A stretch of 64,000 nt of DNA from Bidens hawaiensis (lineage: Eukaryota; Streptophyta; Magnoliopsida; Asterales; Asteraceae). Where the stretch lies: assembly GCA_021521415.1 (NCBI GenBank), contig JAIQDT010003840.1:1-64000 (forward strand), written 5' to 3'. Position numbers and translations under genes: made by a program. Below the pieces are notes generated by a model. It was given only the letters and a program-made list of their open reading frames with translations, did not search any database and was not told the DNA's origin. Shown here piece after piece: positions 22,753 through 36,207 of the stretch; the first letter of the stretch is position 1, and each line of letters begins with the position of its first letter.

Positions 22753-24721
22753 ATGCCGAGATCCAATAACAATAATAATAAAGGAGATAATCAATTAAGG
22801 AGAGACCCGTATGAGGTTCTTGGTGTTTCTGTCACCTCCACAGATCAACAAATCAAGACCGCTTACCGTAGATTGGCTTTGAAGTATTATCTTATCTTAT
22901 ATTATTTATTATATATATGCTCTTATCTATTGATATATATATCATGATTGACCTCAAGATTTCCTTTTTATTTCATTTCTACGTTTTCTCTAATTTATTA
23001 GGTACCATCCTGACAAAAATGCAAATGACCCTAAATCAGCTGATATGTTTAACGAGATCACTTATTCGTATAATATATTATCTGATCCCGATAAACGCAA
23101 ACACTATGACACTGCTGGTTTTGAGGTCAGTCACTACTGATCAATTCAATTATATATGTATATATGTATGTATGTTCACATTCACATCATAACCTTGATA
23201 TCTAATTCAGGCTATTGAAGCTGAAACCCAGGAATTGGAGCTTGATCTTTCTAATTTAGGAGCTATGAGTACAATGGTTGCTGCATTTTTCAGGTCTTTA
23301 TTTTTATTTAATTCCTTGTGTTTGTGTGTAAAATAGCCTTTGAATTTGAGGTTTTTAAAACGTGTTTGTGACAGCAAACTTGGAGTGCCAATAAAAACTC
23401 TTGTATCAGCAACCGTGTTAGAGGAGGCGATCAACGGTGCAGTCCCCACCCTTCCACTTGCTTTGGGAAAGCCTGTTTCCAGAAAGGTTGTTGTTTTTTG
23501 CTTTCCTTTGTTTTAATCGGGTGCGCGTGTATTTCGTAAGACATCTCACATTTCTCAACAGGTTGAAAGGCGATGTGCTCATTTCTATTCTGTTAGAATA
23601 ACAGAAAAGGAAGCACAGGCTGGAATAGTTTTCCGAGCACAATCATCAGAAAAAAGCAAGTTCAAGGTTTGTAAATATGTCTATCACAGTGATATTTACT
23701 CATTAGCTAGTATCATAACTTAATAAGTAGAGTATCTCTATATGTAGCTTTTATATTTTGAGCGCGATGAAAACGGTGGACTGAATCTCGCTCTGCAGGT
23801 ACGCAGTAATTAAACTTGTTATGGTTCTTGTGGCCTAAAAGTTAATAAGTTAAACTTTTTCCATTTCAGGAAGACAGTGCAAAAAAAGGAAAGGTGACAG
23901 CTGCTGGAATGTATTTCCTTGGTTTCCCTGTCTATAGATTGGATCAACAATCTAGCCTAGTGAGTACACATTACACAGACAGTTATCTTACTTCAATAAT
24001 ACAAATGTATGAACTTATTATCATCTTCTCTATGATGAGTGGGGTCCAGATGGCTAAGAAGGATCCGGATACCGCTTTCTTTAAAAAGCTAGAAGGATTT
24101 GAGCCGTGTGAGATTACCGAGTTAAAAGCTGGTGTTCATACATTCGCTATTTACGGTTAGATTGATGATTTTTATTTGAAAGTCTAATGTGTGCATAGCT
24201 GACCCACACTATATACCTTTTGATTTTTTTTTGTGCAGGTGACAATTTCTTTAAAAGTGCTAGCTACACAATTGAAATTCTTTCTACAGCTTCTTTTGTT
24301 AACGAAAAAGAGAATCTGCGCGCGGTTGAAGCACATATTTCTTCAAAACAAACGGAAATCGCTAAATTTGAAACTGAATATAGACAGGTTTGGTTTAGAC
24401 ATTAGAGAATCCTTCATTTTAATTTCATGAATAAACCTTACTGTTGTGTTTTCTTAGGTTCTTGAACAATGTAGCGATATGACAAGCAGATATAGGCAAG
24501 AAATGCAAACGGTATGTGCATTTTTATGGTTTATATTTGTTGATAAAGGAAGGGCATATATATATGATTCAGTTCGATCTATGTTGTAGATTGAAGAGCT
24601 TCTTAAACAAAGACACGAGATACACGCGTCATACACAACCGTCTCACAAATAGGTAGTAGTAGAAGTAAAAAACGGGTTATTTTGAAAGACGATAAAAAA
24701 TCATCAGGAGCAAAGAAGTGA
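22753..24721 (+). CDS. ARG1-family DnaJ protein (type III J-protein, 378 aa)
   Basis: Eleven exons with GT-AG borders keep one open frame: 22753-22883, 23002-23125, 23211-23293, 23375-23486, 23562-23666, 23748-23798, 23870-23959, 24050-24155, 24239-24387, 24458-24511 and 24590-24721. The J domain starts at about residue 17 (RDPYEVLGV) and has HPD at 46-48, the Hsp70-activating tripeptide. The rest matches the ARG1/ARL family: LDLSNLG, SKLGVPIKTLVSA, CAHFYSV, KFKLLYFE, AAGMYFL, FAIYGDNFFK, then a coiled-coil segment (EKENLRAVE to RHEIHASY). Arabidopsis ARG1 (410 aa as I recall it) acts in root and hypocotyl gravity signalling and auxin redistribution at endomembranes. This protein is somewhat shorter, with a brief basic tail (SRSKKRVILKDDKK). 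Family membership is secure; ARG1 versus ARL1/ARL2 is not resolved. Confidence 0.92.
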
Positions 24722-25636
24722 TATAATATTCAGGCAAAGATGGACAAGAGAAAGCCTTGATCAATCTAGCTAATTAATACTCTAGTCATGTTGGAAAATA
24801 CAGAAAGATAAAGCTATGAGCTGGCTACTGGTCGAATATGAGCAGGTTTGTACAAGCGGTTAATGCACAAGACTGGTCGGGTCGGGTCAGGTCAGGTCGT
24901 GTCGGGCTGGGCTGGGTGTATAGCTGCTAACACTGTATAATTCTTTTCCTTTTGTCATGTACGTGTTTTTGTTTTTGGTATTTCAAAACAATATATATGC
25001 AACTGTATATTATTAGACAAACTTAATGATTCATTCCAGTCACACCTTTCTTGGAGTCCTTAGTTTTTTTCTCGGTAAAGAATAAAGATACATACATACA
25101 TACATTCATGTCTTGAGTTATGAACTTTAAAATTATTTATTATGAAAATAATAAAAACTAGAGAAATTGGACAGAATGGAATTGATGTCTAGTATAATAA
25201 CAACTGTCTCATTAACCACCCATGTGACCACGTCTTTTTAGGTGGGAAAATAAGCCAAATATTGTTAATAATAATATTAACTAACAACTACAAACATTTT
25301 AAGACCATGCGGTATAGGCACGTGGAGATAGGCGTGACTATAGATTTTTATGGTGCGGAACGTTGTGTCCGCGTAGAGATAGATCAATCTCTACAACAAC
25401 AAACTTCTTTCTGTCTAGTGAAACAAATAACCAACACGTGGTGATTTTAATGTCATAAATGCCACTTTCGCGTATTTATTTCATTGAATGAAATTGTAAT
25501 ATTCATGGATATATCTTAGCAAGTGTAGACATTCTTCTCTCTATCAACACCACTCAGTGTTTTCTTATTTCTATCTTAGAACCTATGGTGGTATAACCCA
25601 TACAAAGCGATTTGAGTTATGTATGATCTATACAAA
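24722..25636. other. 3' flank of the DnaJ gene
   Basis: Holds a GGTCGGGTCAGGTC-type pentamer tract at about 24875-24917, probably in the 3' UTR, then AT-rich DNA. No gene is seen. Confidence 0.4.
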
Positions 25637-25866
25637 TAAATGAGGAGTTATAACTCGATTTTTAAAAGCTATTTTGGTGAGACCCATAATCCGCTTAGTT
25701 TTTTTATTATAAAATTGTTTACTAATTATAAATAATAAAAAGTAGGATACTAATTTTTAGTATATCTCTATTTTATAAAATTTTCATATCAAACATTTAG
25801 TGAGATTAATTTTTAATTTAATGAGATGTTATAACTCGTTTAAGGGCTATTTGGGTTTGTTGAGAC
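25637..25866 (-). repeat. Right arm of the inverted repeat flanking the DnaJ gene
   Basis: The reverse complement matches 22176-22402 through most of its length, including the GTTATAACATCTCATTAA and GTCTCACCAAA blocks. Confidence 0.7.
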
Positions 25867-28800
25867 ATATACTCTTGAATTCGAGTCAAATGCATTATAA
25901 TAATACTCCATTTACAAATAAAACAATTTGGTAGCTTAAGAGAATATAGGAAGGTTTCGTTTTTATATAGTTAAGATATATGTGATTTATTCAACAATGG
26001 CTAAATGCGATTTGAACCAAATTTGATTTATCAATAGTTTTCATTAATTGTCAGAGATGAAGAAATTGTATGTACAAAATAAACTTAAAACACAACAAAA
26101 CAAAACGTAGATCCATGTCAATAAAATCGTGACATGGCGTCTACATCACTAATATATACAAGAAATTTAACTTTTAGTTAATTTGACAGCTTTCAATACT
26201 TGGATTTGCTTTTAACGACGCACAATAACTTATAGATTTAACTAGTTTTTCGACCTAATGCAATGGCAGCTACAAAACCACAAAGTTGAAACTCGATCAT
26301 TGATAAAACTCAAGCGTTACGATGATGAGTTGACACAAATTCAGTCAGTATTCGGGCTACTAGCTACATTCGTTACGATATTGACACCACTGGTAAAATT
26401 TAAGCGTTAACCCAAAAATTGAATTCGTCAAATCAACATATAATAACATTAACATATAAGAAAACAAAATATTTAAGAGGACGTTTATTTGGTTGGTTAA
26501 CATGGGCGGTGGTAGAACTCAAGCGTTGTCGGTCCCGAGCATTGTGGTAGTAACTTGATACGAATTCAGTTGGTTTTGATTATGTACGCTACGGTACTGG
26601 AACTTAAAAATGAAAAAATATAAAAGTTAAGGTGGAGCAGCGACCAATTCTTCTTTTTTTTTTTGGGGGGGGGGGGGGTTCAGGAAACTTGCGAATTGGT
26701 AAAAGCCGAGCGTTGTCGGTCATGGGATTTAGATCAGGCCTCAAGTCTGCGTGAACTCGGTCGGTTTGTTTCAGGTGATATAATACCGGAACTAAAACAA
26801 AAAAAATTGACGTTTCGTCTGTTTAAGTTACATTTATTATGGTAACTAAACTAAAAAAGAAAAAAAAAACAAAATTCACCAACCAATACGGTGCTGTCAA
26901 GATGCCCAATAGGCCACTTGAGGCACCAAAGTTCTTATATATATAAAACTAATAAGATAATATTATTATTATTACATAAAAACTAATTTCAAGAGTTGAA
27001 ATTATAATCATAAAAGTTTATAAGATTGGTAAACCCGATATGGCTAAAAAAGCATGATTTTCAATTTGTAAAACCAGTCAAGACATAACATAATTATTGT
27101 ACTAAAAATAAAAATGAAAGTGGTCTCTTATTATTCTAAAACAATTTAAAAGATTTTATTGAAAAACATTTAGATTAATGTTGATGAATTTAATCATACT
27201 GTTTTGGTAATTAGTATTTACGTGTAAACCAAATGAACTAGTTTTATACCTGTCCGGCGGACGGGCATTTTAATGTCATATTGATATAAGTATTTTTGCA
27301 CAAAACATCATTGCTTTAAAAAAAAAAAACAAAACAAAATGTGGGTACAAATTAAAGCTAAAACACCATTGCATTATTTTCCAGTAGATGTTTGTTTTTG
27401 GGATACGGAAGCTATTAGGTTTGTCATGATCTATTTTTCCTATCTGTTCATGACTTCATGAAGGTCCTGCTTTCTCTTTTCTTTTGTGTTCCTTTTCCAA
27501 CCTTAGGTGAAAGAGGATGAAGTTTAATATAGTTTGTTGGGCCTGAGGGCAAGAAAATAATCCATATCAAAAGATTAAATATCTTACTCTTACATACTAT
27601 ATTCTCGTTCACTTTTACATATATACAGTTATACACAAGCATATTTGCATTTGAATACTCTGTAAGTTAAAATTGAGAATTGTTGAACCCAGGGTTTTCT
27701 TAAGGTAACTGTAACACAGAAGAAATTGTATCAACTTGACATGATAAAACATTGAAGAACACATGACTAAAATAATGACTTGGTAAATAATAAGGTTATG
27801 TTAACAAAACATCATGGCTAAATATAAAAACACAAACTAAAATTGAAAAAAAAAAAAAAACACGGTAGTTATTTTTGAAACTGCATTTTGACAATTTGCA
27901 TAAACATATACAAGTTTATTTGCAGGAAATAATAATAATACATATATAACCGAAATAACCAAAATTGATATATCTGATCAGTCAGTTAATTTCCATTGGT
28001 TTAATCGGTTATGTTTGATTCAGTTACTTCGGTTATGCTTGCTCACCCCCTATTACATAACAATTGAAAGAAATAAAATACAAAGATAACAAAACTCAAT
28101 TAGTATACCTGCAAAGGAATTATCCTTCAGTAAAAACTTATTTAAGTTTGTTATAGCCACAAGAAACCTGCATAAAAGGGGAAAATATGTGTTATTTAGT
28201 ATGGCATGGACATAAAGATATTGCTGAGACAAACAAATATATTCAATCATATATAATTTATTGATAATAGCCAAAAAGATTTGTCGTCTTCGATAAGGAG
28301 TTATACTAAACTAAACTGCTATCAACACTGTGGTGCAAGGTAAGCTGAAAGAAAGGATAAAATAAGGTTATGTAACATTGTAACTGAGAAACGGTATACA
28401 AAATTGGACTACATACTCTAATAGCATATGCATATGATAGGTAATACCGAAGGACCATGAAACCAATATAGTTTTAAGTGCTAACAATCTTCTTTTATAA
28501 AAAGGTCGTAGACCACTACACCCATCATATTGACTTTGTATTATGAGATTTTGAGAAAGCAAGAAAGATGTGGATTACATGATGTAAGCAAAGGTATACA
28601 AATATATGGTAGCTCATTACAAAACGTGACACCATATATAAATAAAAAGTCAAGAAGCTTATTCACAACTTCAGAGCGGGGGGAATTCTTCAATGGAACT
28701 GTAAATAGGAAAATTGAATCAAAATTGCTTTCGTGTAAAATATAACTCGTGAACTGAAAATCGTGGTGTAGGTTGGTGACTCTCTCTCGGATTCGATGGC

Positions 28801-31107
28801 AGGTGAAAGGTAAGTCAGTTGTAGAAATTAGAGATGAATAATAACGATAAATCTATTGATTATAACAGCACCTTAACTTAACATAACCATAATCAATATT
28901 GTGTGTTGTTACCTGAACTTAATTTCTGGAATCCATGCAAGGAAGTGAGAGCTATGGAAAGAACTGGCGACGTGGGGATATAATTAAACTGCTAGCGAGA
29001 AAAAAGGGGGAAGAATCGAAAACCGCCCGAGTGACTGAAACTGCCATCAACCGTCTCTTCTAGAAGATTTTGAGTGAGTTTAAACGGCTGAGATCAAATC
29101 TCCAATACTTTACACGGCCAGGATCAATTAAATAAACAGTTTTTACATTTAATATATATAATTACGGAGTAAATGATATCATTGACTAACGAACCTTGGT
29201 GGGTCCTAGGCAACACCCTGGTAGGGTACAGATTAGAAGAAACTTGGTTACAAAGTATCTACGGCTAACCTTCATTAGTAGTCTTGGTCTATGCCATGGT
29301 AACAACTAATTTTTTCGAGTGGCAACAACTTTGTCTATTGATAGCACATGAGCTACGTAGCAAATGAAATATGGTAGCATCCTTGTACGTACTTCAATAG
29401 GATCTTAAATCCTAGGGGTTATAGAATTGTTGCCTGATAATTGATAAAGTAAGTTTCTTAGATACTTTACAACCGATGTAACTATAGCGGTTGCACCTTA
29501 CTGCCAAAACTATTTATGAAATATTACAACGTTTCACCCTCACTGTTGTAATGGTTCGATATCTATATAAAGAGATCATATAGTTAAATTTAGTCAATCA
29601 ATTTCATTCTATTTTTTAGAGAATATGTTCCCGTACTTATAAAAGATAAAAGAAACACTTTCTATTTCATCCGATTATTGGTTTTGTTATACGCAAAATA
29701 CAACAATAACATAATAATTTCATTAATTGAGAAAATTATCTACGTCATACGAAATCTACAAAACCTACCATTCATATATAGGGGTGCGTTAAGGTACAAT
29801 AATTGTTTAAACGTACATTAGATACATGAAATACGTTTAGTGTTAAAAAACCAAAAACGTTCAAGCAAAATTCTCAACCCTAAAACGTTCAGGGTTAACC
29901 TTAAAATGTTTAGGCTTAAAACCTAAAATGTTTAGGCCAATAACCTAAAACGTTCAGGCTTAAATCCTGATACATTCAAGGTTAAAACTAACCACTCAAA
30001 ACTCAGAATTGTCGATTGAAGCTTCAAATTGATTATTAATTAAATCAGTAAGGTTATTTGATTAGCAATTTCAATTTCAGTTTGTCAATTTGATCAACTG
30101 ACATGTGAACAATGATTGATGGTCGAGACAGAAGAAGATGGTGTTCACTACAGCAAACGATGGTCGCGACGATAGACAGAGTCGTTGAACGGTGACAGAT
30201 TGTTGAATGGTGATGGTGAAGGTGGACGGAGTCGATGGGAGCAAAGGTGGACAAAGACCGGCCCGCGTAGTTATGATTTTAGGTTAACGTGGTTAATGAA
30301 AGTCGAACTTCCAAAGTGCAATAAATGATTAATGTATCGGATCTTTTATCATATGTGTGTGTGTGTGTAAGGTGGATTGTGAAATATATCAAGTGAAATT
30401 AGATCTTTGATCAAGACAAATTAATGGCTAAAATTAGACACTAAAGTTTTGGTACCAACCGGTCTCTCCCCTTTCTTGCTATGTATGAGTATATCTAACA
30501 TATTGTGCGGATCTTTTTGTGATTGGAAGGGCAGGAGGAAACAAGGTTGTGTGGATCTTATTAGAGTGTCATGTCTTGTCAGGCTCAGGAATAACATGTT
30601 TGTTGCTAGGCAGGTCATGTTAAAGGCATAATAAGAAAAAAAATGTTAAGCATAAGAAACTTGTGCTGAGAATCAACATGTCTTCATCCATTTGTTTTTT
30701 ATAGTCTTGTGTCCCTTTGCTACGTTCCTGAAAAGAGTTCAACATGTCATGCATTGTAATTAACTTATTGACACCGAAGAAACATATCTTTATTTTCAGT
30801 AGGATTGGTAATTATGTTATTCAAAAGACGGTTGCGGCGGCTTGTTGCCCGCTTAATTACCTGACCTTTCAGGTTTATTAACTTTAATAATTAGATTATC
30901 CATATATATGTGACATATTGAAAGTTCGATCAATAACTATAAGTGAAACTTATACCCTAGGGTAATATTATTTCAAAATATATAGTGCATAATAACAACA
31001 TATAAACATTTATTGGCATTATTGTCATCGCACTAAAGCTAGATTTCCTATTTAGATCTTGTCTTGTTCCTGAGTTCATTCGCCAATAATCAAACTCTAA
31101 AATTAGT
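25867..31107. other. 5.2-kb gene-free region with scattered degenerate repeats
   Basis: No supported coding gene. Three loosely related ~110-bp units with CAAGCGTTGTCGGTC-like and GAATTCAGT blocks lie at about 26265-26400, 26510-26610 and 26690-26795. A 14-G run is at 26665-26678. A CGGTT-rich stretch ending CACCCCCTA (27945-28052) looks like a hAT-type MITE end. The short ORFs (28053-28745, 30054-30631) are not recognisable. Confidence 0.45.
29875..29995. repeat. Short tandem repeat, ~28-bp unit
   Basis: Four to five imperfect units of CCTAAAACGTTCAGGCTTAA type, embedded in AT-rich intergenic DNA. Confidence 0.6.
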
Positions 31108-33301
31108 ATGCATCTGCTACTCAAACTCTTGATCCCTCTAATTTCTTTTCTTCTTCTACCTCCATCTTCAGATCAAACTATCCATCATGAAACCAGTTAT
31201 TTAAACCCGTTTTTGCATCATAAAAATGATTCCCTTAAAGATTATATCCTAAAGCTGGCAAATCATGTGGACACAGCAGATTGGATCAAGAATATAAGAA
31301 GGGGGATTCATGAATATCCCGAACTCGCTTTCGAAGAAGTCCGAACAAGTTGGGTTATCCGGAGAGAACTTGAGAAGATGAATATTGGGCACCGGTGGCC
31401 CGTGGCCAAGACCGGAGTAGTCGCCACGATTGGCACTGGTTTTCCGCCGTTTGTTGCACTTAGAGCAGACATGGATGCTTTGCCCATTCAGGTTTCTTTT
31501 GCTTCTTAATTTAAATTAATAACTTTTTAAAGTGGCCGGTATGTATGTATATTATTATAACATAAAAATTAATTTCATCTTAATTTATGTATTGCTTCAT
31601 GCAAAACGTGCAAAAGTTTAATCCATCAATAGTTCCTTTCTGGCAGGGACCAGTTGGTTTGTACCCTTTTCTGATACTTAAAACATTCTAGCTAGCTTGT
31701 AAATTGTCTATAACTAATTTGGATCCTCTGACAGATAGATCGATCGAGGTTCTTATTGATGTATAGACGGATTACAAACCATCAACCTCGCGCTTATAAT
31801 CAATTTTACACCCTAGCTAATTAATATATTTTTTTGCAAAAATGCAGCATTGCCCAACTCGTTGCAACCAATAATCGATAGACATACGAATGGTGTATCA
31901 TTGTTTCTATTCTTAAAGCTACTTGACAAATTTTTGACTCAAAATCATTTGGATGGCATACAAAAATATACTATATATATGTCACTTTGCTAATTTCATC
32001 TTTATGTATAAGTTTTCATGATTCTTAGTTCTTGAAGTTTATTGTACGTTTCATGTACAAACGTATTTTAGAAGCTAGTTCATTAAATTATAAAGCTGAT
32101 CGAGTAATGGTATATAGGAACTGGTTGAGTGGGAGCACAAAAGCAAAATTGATGGCAAAATGCATGCTTGTGGACATGATGCTCATGTAGCAATGCTTCT
32201 TGGTGCTGCTAAAATCTTGAAACAACTCGAGGACCAATTACAGGTAACTAATTATCTAATTACTAATTAAATTAATCATATATTAAATATTAAAGATTAA
32301 TCTAAGTTAATTAATTTTGATTAGTTTAGGGGACAGTGGTGTTGATATTTCAACCAGCAGAAGAAGTAGGTGAAGGAGCAAAAGAGATGATTAAACAAGG
32401 CGTTCTTGAAAACGTGGAAGCCATTTTTGGTCTGCATTTGGTCCTCAGCTCTGATTCTGGTGTCGTTGCAACGAGGCCAGGCGAATTCCTGGCGGGGTGT
32501 GGTTGTTTCAAGGCTGTGATCCATGGCAAAGGAGGTGATGCCTCGGTCCCTCAAGAATCTTTCAATCCCATTTTGGCTGTTTCGGCTTCTATAATCAGCT
32601 TACAGCATATTGTTTCTCGAGAAGCCGATCCCTTAGATAGTCCTGTATGAAACCCTGAATTGATGATATATATATTATATGCATGTGATCATGTAATTTA
32701 AATTAAATTAAATGTTTTGACTAGGTGGTTTCGGTAGCAATGGTTGAAGGTGGAAATGATGAGCTTAATGTGATTCCTGATTCGGTTTCCATTGCTGGAA
32801 CTTATAGAGCTTTTAGCAAAAAGACCTTCTACGCGCTTGGAGAAAGAATACAACAGGTAACTAATTAACTATATATGTATATAGCTAGGTGAACCCTAAA
32901 CCCTCAACCTTAAACCGTGACAGTTTATAAGTATACAGGTTATAAAAGCACAAGCGTCTGTATACGGATGTTCTTCTGTGGTTGATTTAGAAGGACACGA
33001 ATATCCAAGCGTCCCACCAACTGTGAACGACAAGAAGGTATACGAGCACGTGGTGGAGGTATCGCGTATGATTGTTGGCAAAGATAACATAGAAGCAAGC
33101 GCTCGCTTCATGGGAAGTGAAGATTTGGCCTTCTACTTGGAAAAGATTCCGGGTGCGTTGGCATTTCTCGGCATGCGAAATGCCAAGGCTGGCTTTGTCC
33201 ATTCACCACACAGTCCATACTATACAGTTAATGAACAAGTGCTTCCTACAGGCTCTGCACTTCATGCGGCATTCGCGTATACATACCTCCTAAATCACTG
33301 A
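31108..33301 (+). CDS. IAA-amino acid hydrolase ILR1-like (M20D amidohydrolase, 439 aa)
   Basis: Five exons (31108-31491, 32118-32243, 32330-32644, 32725-32856, 32939-33301) join in frame to 439 aa, the usual family length. A signal peptide is visible (residues 1 to about 22, Leu-rich). [10 protein letters not shown] and [11 protein letters not shown] precede the metal site: Cys146 and His148 in MHACGHDAH, Glu182 in QPAEE, His206 in FGLH, and His410 in HSPYY. The family cleaves amino-acid conjugates of indole-3-acetic acid (some members also jasmonoyl conjugates) to release free hormone, usually in the ER lumen. Two oddities: the lid-domain motif GGHA reads GGDA here (Asp240), and the C-terminus ends LLNH without a KDEL-type ER retention signal. 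It is probably a member of the ILR1/ILL3 side of the family; the substrate cannot be inferred. Confidence 0.93.
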
Positions 33302-36207
33302 TTCATAATTTTAATCAACTCCTAAATAATAATTTGTTGATATGTATTATTACTTAATGATCTTGTACTTATGTGTATGTATGTTTGCTTGTTCAATTTA
33401 CAAAAGGCGTATATATATTGTGCATGTGTGACCCATTGATACAATAATTAGTGAAAAACGCCAAGGACGATGATATGGTTGGGCCACCGAATAAAGTAGA
33501 GTAGGCCCACATAGGAACTACTTATGGCATAACATTACCATGTGAATCGTGGGTCTTAACTGTATTTGGTAACATCACTGGTTAAATTTAGAAACCCAAC
33601 CATACATGAACATAATCAATATCAATTATTAGCTGCTTCTCACCCAGCTAGTCACCTTGGATGGATTAACATTTTTCTTTTTATACATTCAGTGACCCAT
33701 AAAGATACTCGGTTTTAACTTTTGATTCCAAAAATTAACGTAAAACAAAACATGACTAAAAACTAAATATCAAGTCAGTTAGCATCATAATGTTGGCCCA
33801 CCCCTTTATTATTTACTATTTATAAGCTTATGAAAACTAAAGTGTCAATCGTGTCAAAGTCATTGACAGGTTCATGGTTTTTAGATTGATGGGTTGAATT
33901 CTTCTTCAACCTAATCCAACTCACATATATTTGTGTGTTGCGACGATCTCATTTAAATAGGTTACATAAGTCGATTCAAAACTTATTTTCTTCTTTTCGT
34001 GTTACGGTCGTATCAGCCATATCTGGCCCTTACTAATGTTTCATTATTACCGATTTTGACGGCAATCAAATCTACGTCTAATAAAATCGGAGAAGTTCAT
34101 GTATCTATGCAAAACTAATTTTTTTAACGACAATCTAGTCTACTTCTAATAAAGATATTCACCTTATGACCAGAACCCTCTAATGAAAAGCACCTTATAA
34201 CACACTAAAATACCATTGGGCCAAATGGCTTAACCTGAATTATACCTAAGACCCACAATATTAAAACATAGCAGGTCCGAAATATGTGGGGGCTAGCCTA
34301 GGGTTAAGCCTACGTGGCTATTTCTATAAAGCATATGAAGCCATCAAACTATGGCATGTATCCTAGGGCGATGGGAGAAATCATCCATGCCAAAATTACG
34401 GACATATAGTACATAGTCACACATATATTACGCACGCTGTAATTAATTACGTAATTATTGTTAATACATATGCACAAATATTTCACAACATATAAAATAA
34501 TTACGCAACATGTTATGTAACGTGTATAAATAATAACGCATCATATAATAATTATTATGTTGATAATTACACAACCTATATAACAATTACACAGCCTATA
34601 TATGATTATAACTAGGCAACCTAGCTAGCTTATTAAGCGTGTTATCACAAGAAAAGGATACCGACATTAGAGGCCCTCTCTTAAACTTAAAGATAAGTTA
34701 ATAACCGATTCCATTCAATGCATTTGTTATGGATCGAGTGTGAAGATTACAGTCTTGTGATTACACAAGTATTAATGTGCGGTCCCAATTTTTTGCATGG
34801 TAAGTGATGAAAGTGATAATTGTTACCTCTTGTTTTCAAGCAATTTCGACCTCTAAAATCGCTCAATGGCACTCTAAATACCCCAAAAAGGTTTTTTAAG
34901 GGTTAAGCACTTTCAACCTCTAAAATATGCTAAAAATGGTTTTCCTTGGGGAAAAGTAGTGCGAAGCTTCCGTTCCTGGAATGGTCATGCTGGTGTAAAT
35001 ACTTGCGTGTTTTCTTATATCCTAGCACGCTAAAAAAATATATTATAACAAATGAACATAAGATCATCACCAATGGATAGTATTTTTGTGAGCGTTTCTG
35101 ACCAGCCCCACAAAAACACCTCTTTTCTCCAATCTTCTCTCTCCTCACTCATTCCTCTCCGTTACAAACACATTGTTCATTCATTCTTTCACAATAATCT
35201 CTTTACGTTATCTCTTCTCTAAATCACCATTTTTTTTCTCTCAAAAATACCTCAAGAGATATCTATTATGAATGCTCTAATAAGATATATAATTATACTA
35301 CATATAAAAGTAAAACCAATTGCTACATAAGTATAGAGTGTTGTAATTTTAGTCTTCTATGTTTTAACATCCAAATCAACTTCCCAAAGTTCTAAATTAT
35401 CTTAATTTGATACCAAACATTTTGTTTTACTAAACTTTGTTAACTTTGCAACTTAGCCCACTAAGGTATTCATGGTTTTAATTTGTGTCATAACATATGT
35501 TTTTATTTTTGTTATCATTTATATATTTAAGTTACTGATTCTTTTAGTTGTTATCATGCGATTTTTTTTAGTATACACTTATGACATGTTTATTTCATCT
35601 ATGTCTCGCAGTTACAACAAAGGTGTATCCGCAAAAAAAGAATTTAAGTTTGGTTGAAAAGAAGTTGTATTCGCAATAGAGTATCCTTTTTGTATTGTAA
35701 ACTATATACTGAGTGTCAATACCGCGTCGATACCATAATGAGCCGAACCGAAACTAACCGAGTTTTAATTGGTATTTACATAAACTTTTTTTGTTGAGTC
35801 GACGTGATAGTTGTTATGATGTGTTTATATATCTGTATTTAAAAATTCGGGCCATTACCGAGTTCTCACGCAACACGTGATGGAAACATCATAAAGAGAT
35901 GTGAGAGCATGCATAACATCTCATGCATAATGTACACCTTGATGCATCAGCAATTTACTTTTATTCTCTTGGTAACCAAGAATTGAAGACAGGCCCGGCT
36001 CTGAGAACGGTTAAAAATTTTTTGGCCGAAGACGAAATTTTTTTTTTGCTTTGATAAAAAGGAGTATCTTGTTGGGTTTAAACAATTTAATTTTTTAATA
36101 AGCCTTAATATTTTGGCCCTTATACGATATATATAAAGAGAAGCAATTTTAAAAGATGAACCACCGAATCGAAAACAAAACATATTTCAAAGAAAAAGTA
36201 ACCATAC
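33302..36207. other. Gene-free intergenic region
   Basis: AT-rich and without a supported gene. A run of loosely repeated ATTACACAACCTATAT-like units lies at about 34430-34620. The small ORFs (34930-35148, 35472-35657, 35947-36183) show nothing recognisable. Confidence 0.45.

Noticed and set aside
28780..28812. Possible first exon (ATGGCAGGTGAAAG followed by GTAAGTC)
   Set aside because: No downstream coding exon could be recognised on the + strand, so it may be chance.
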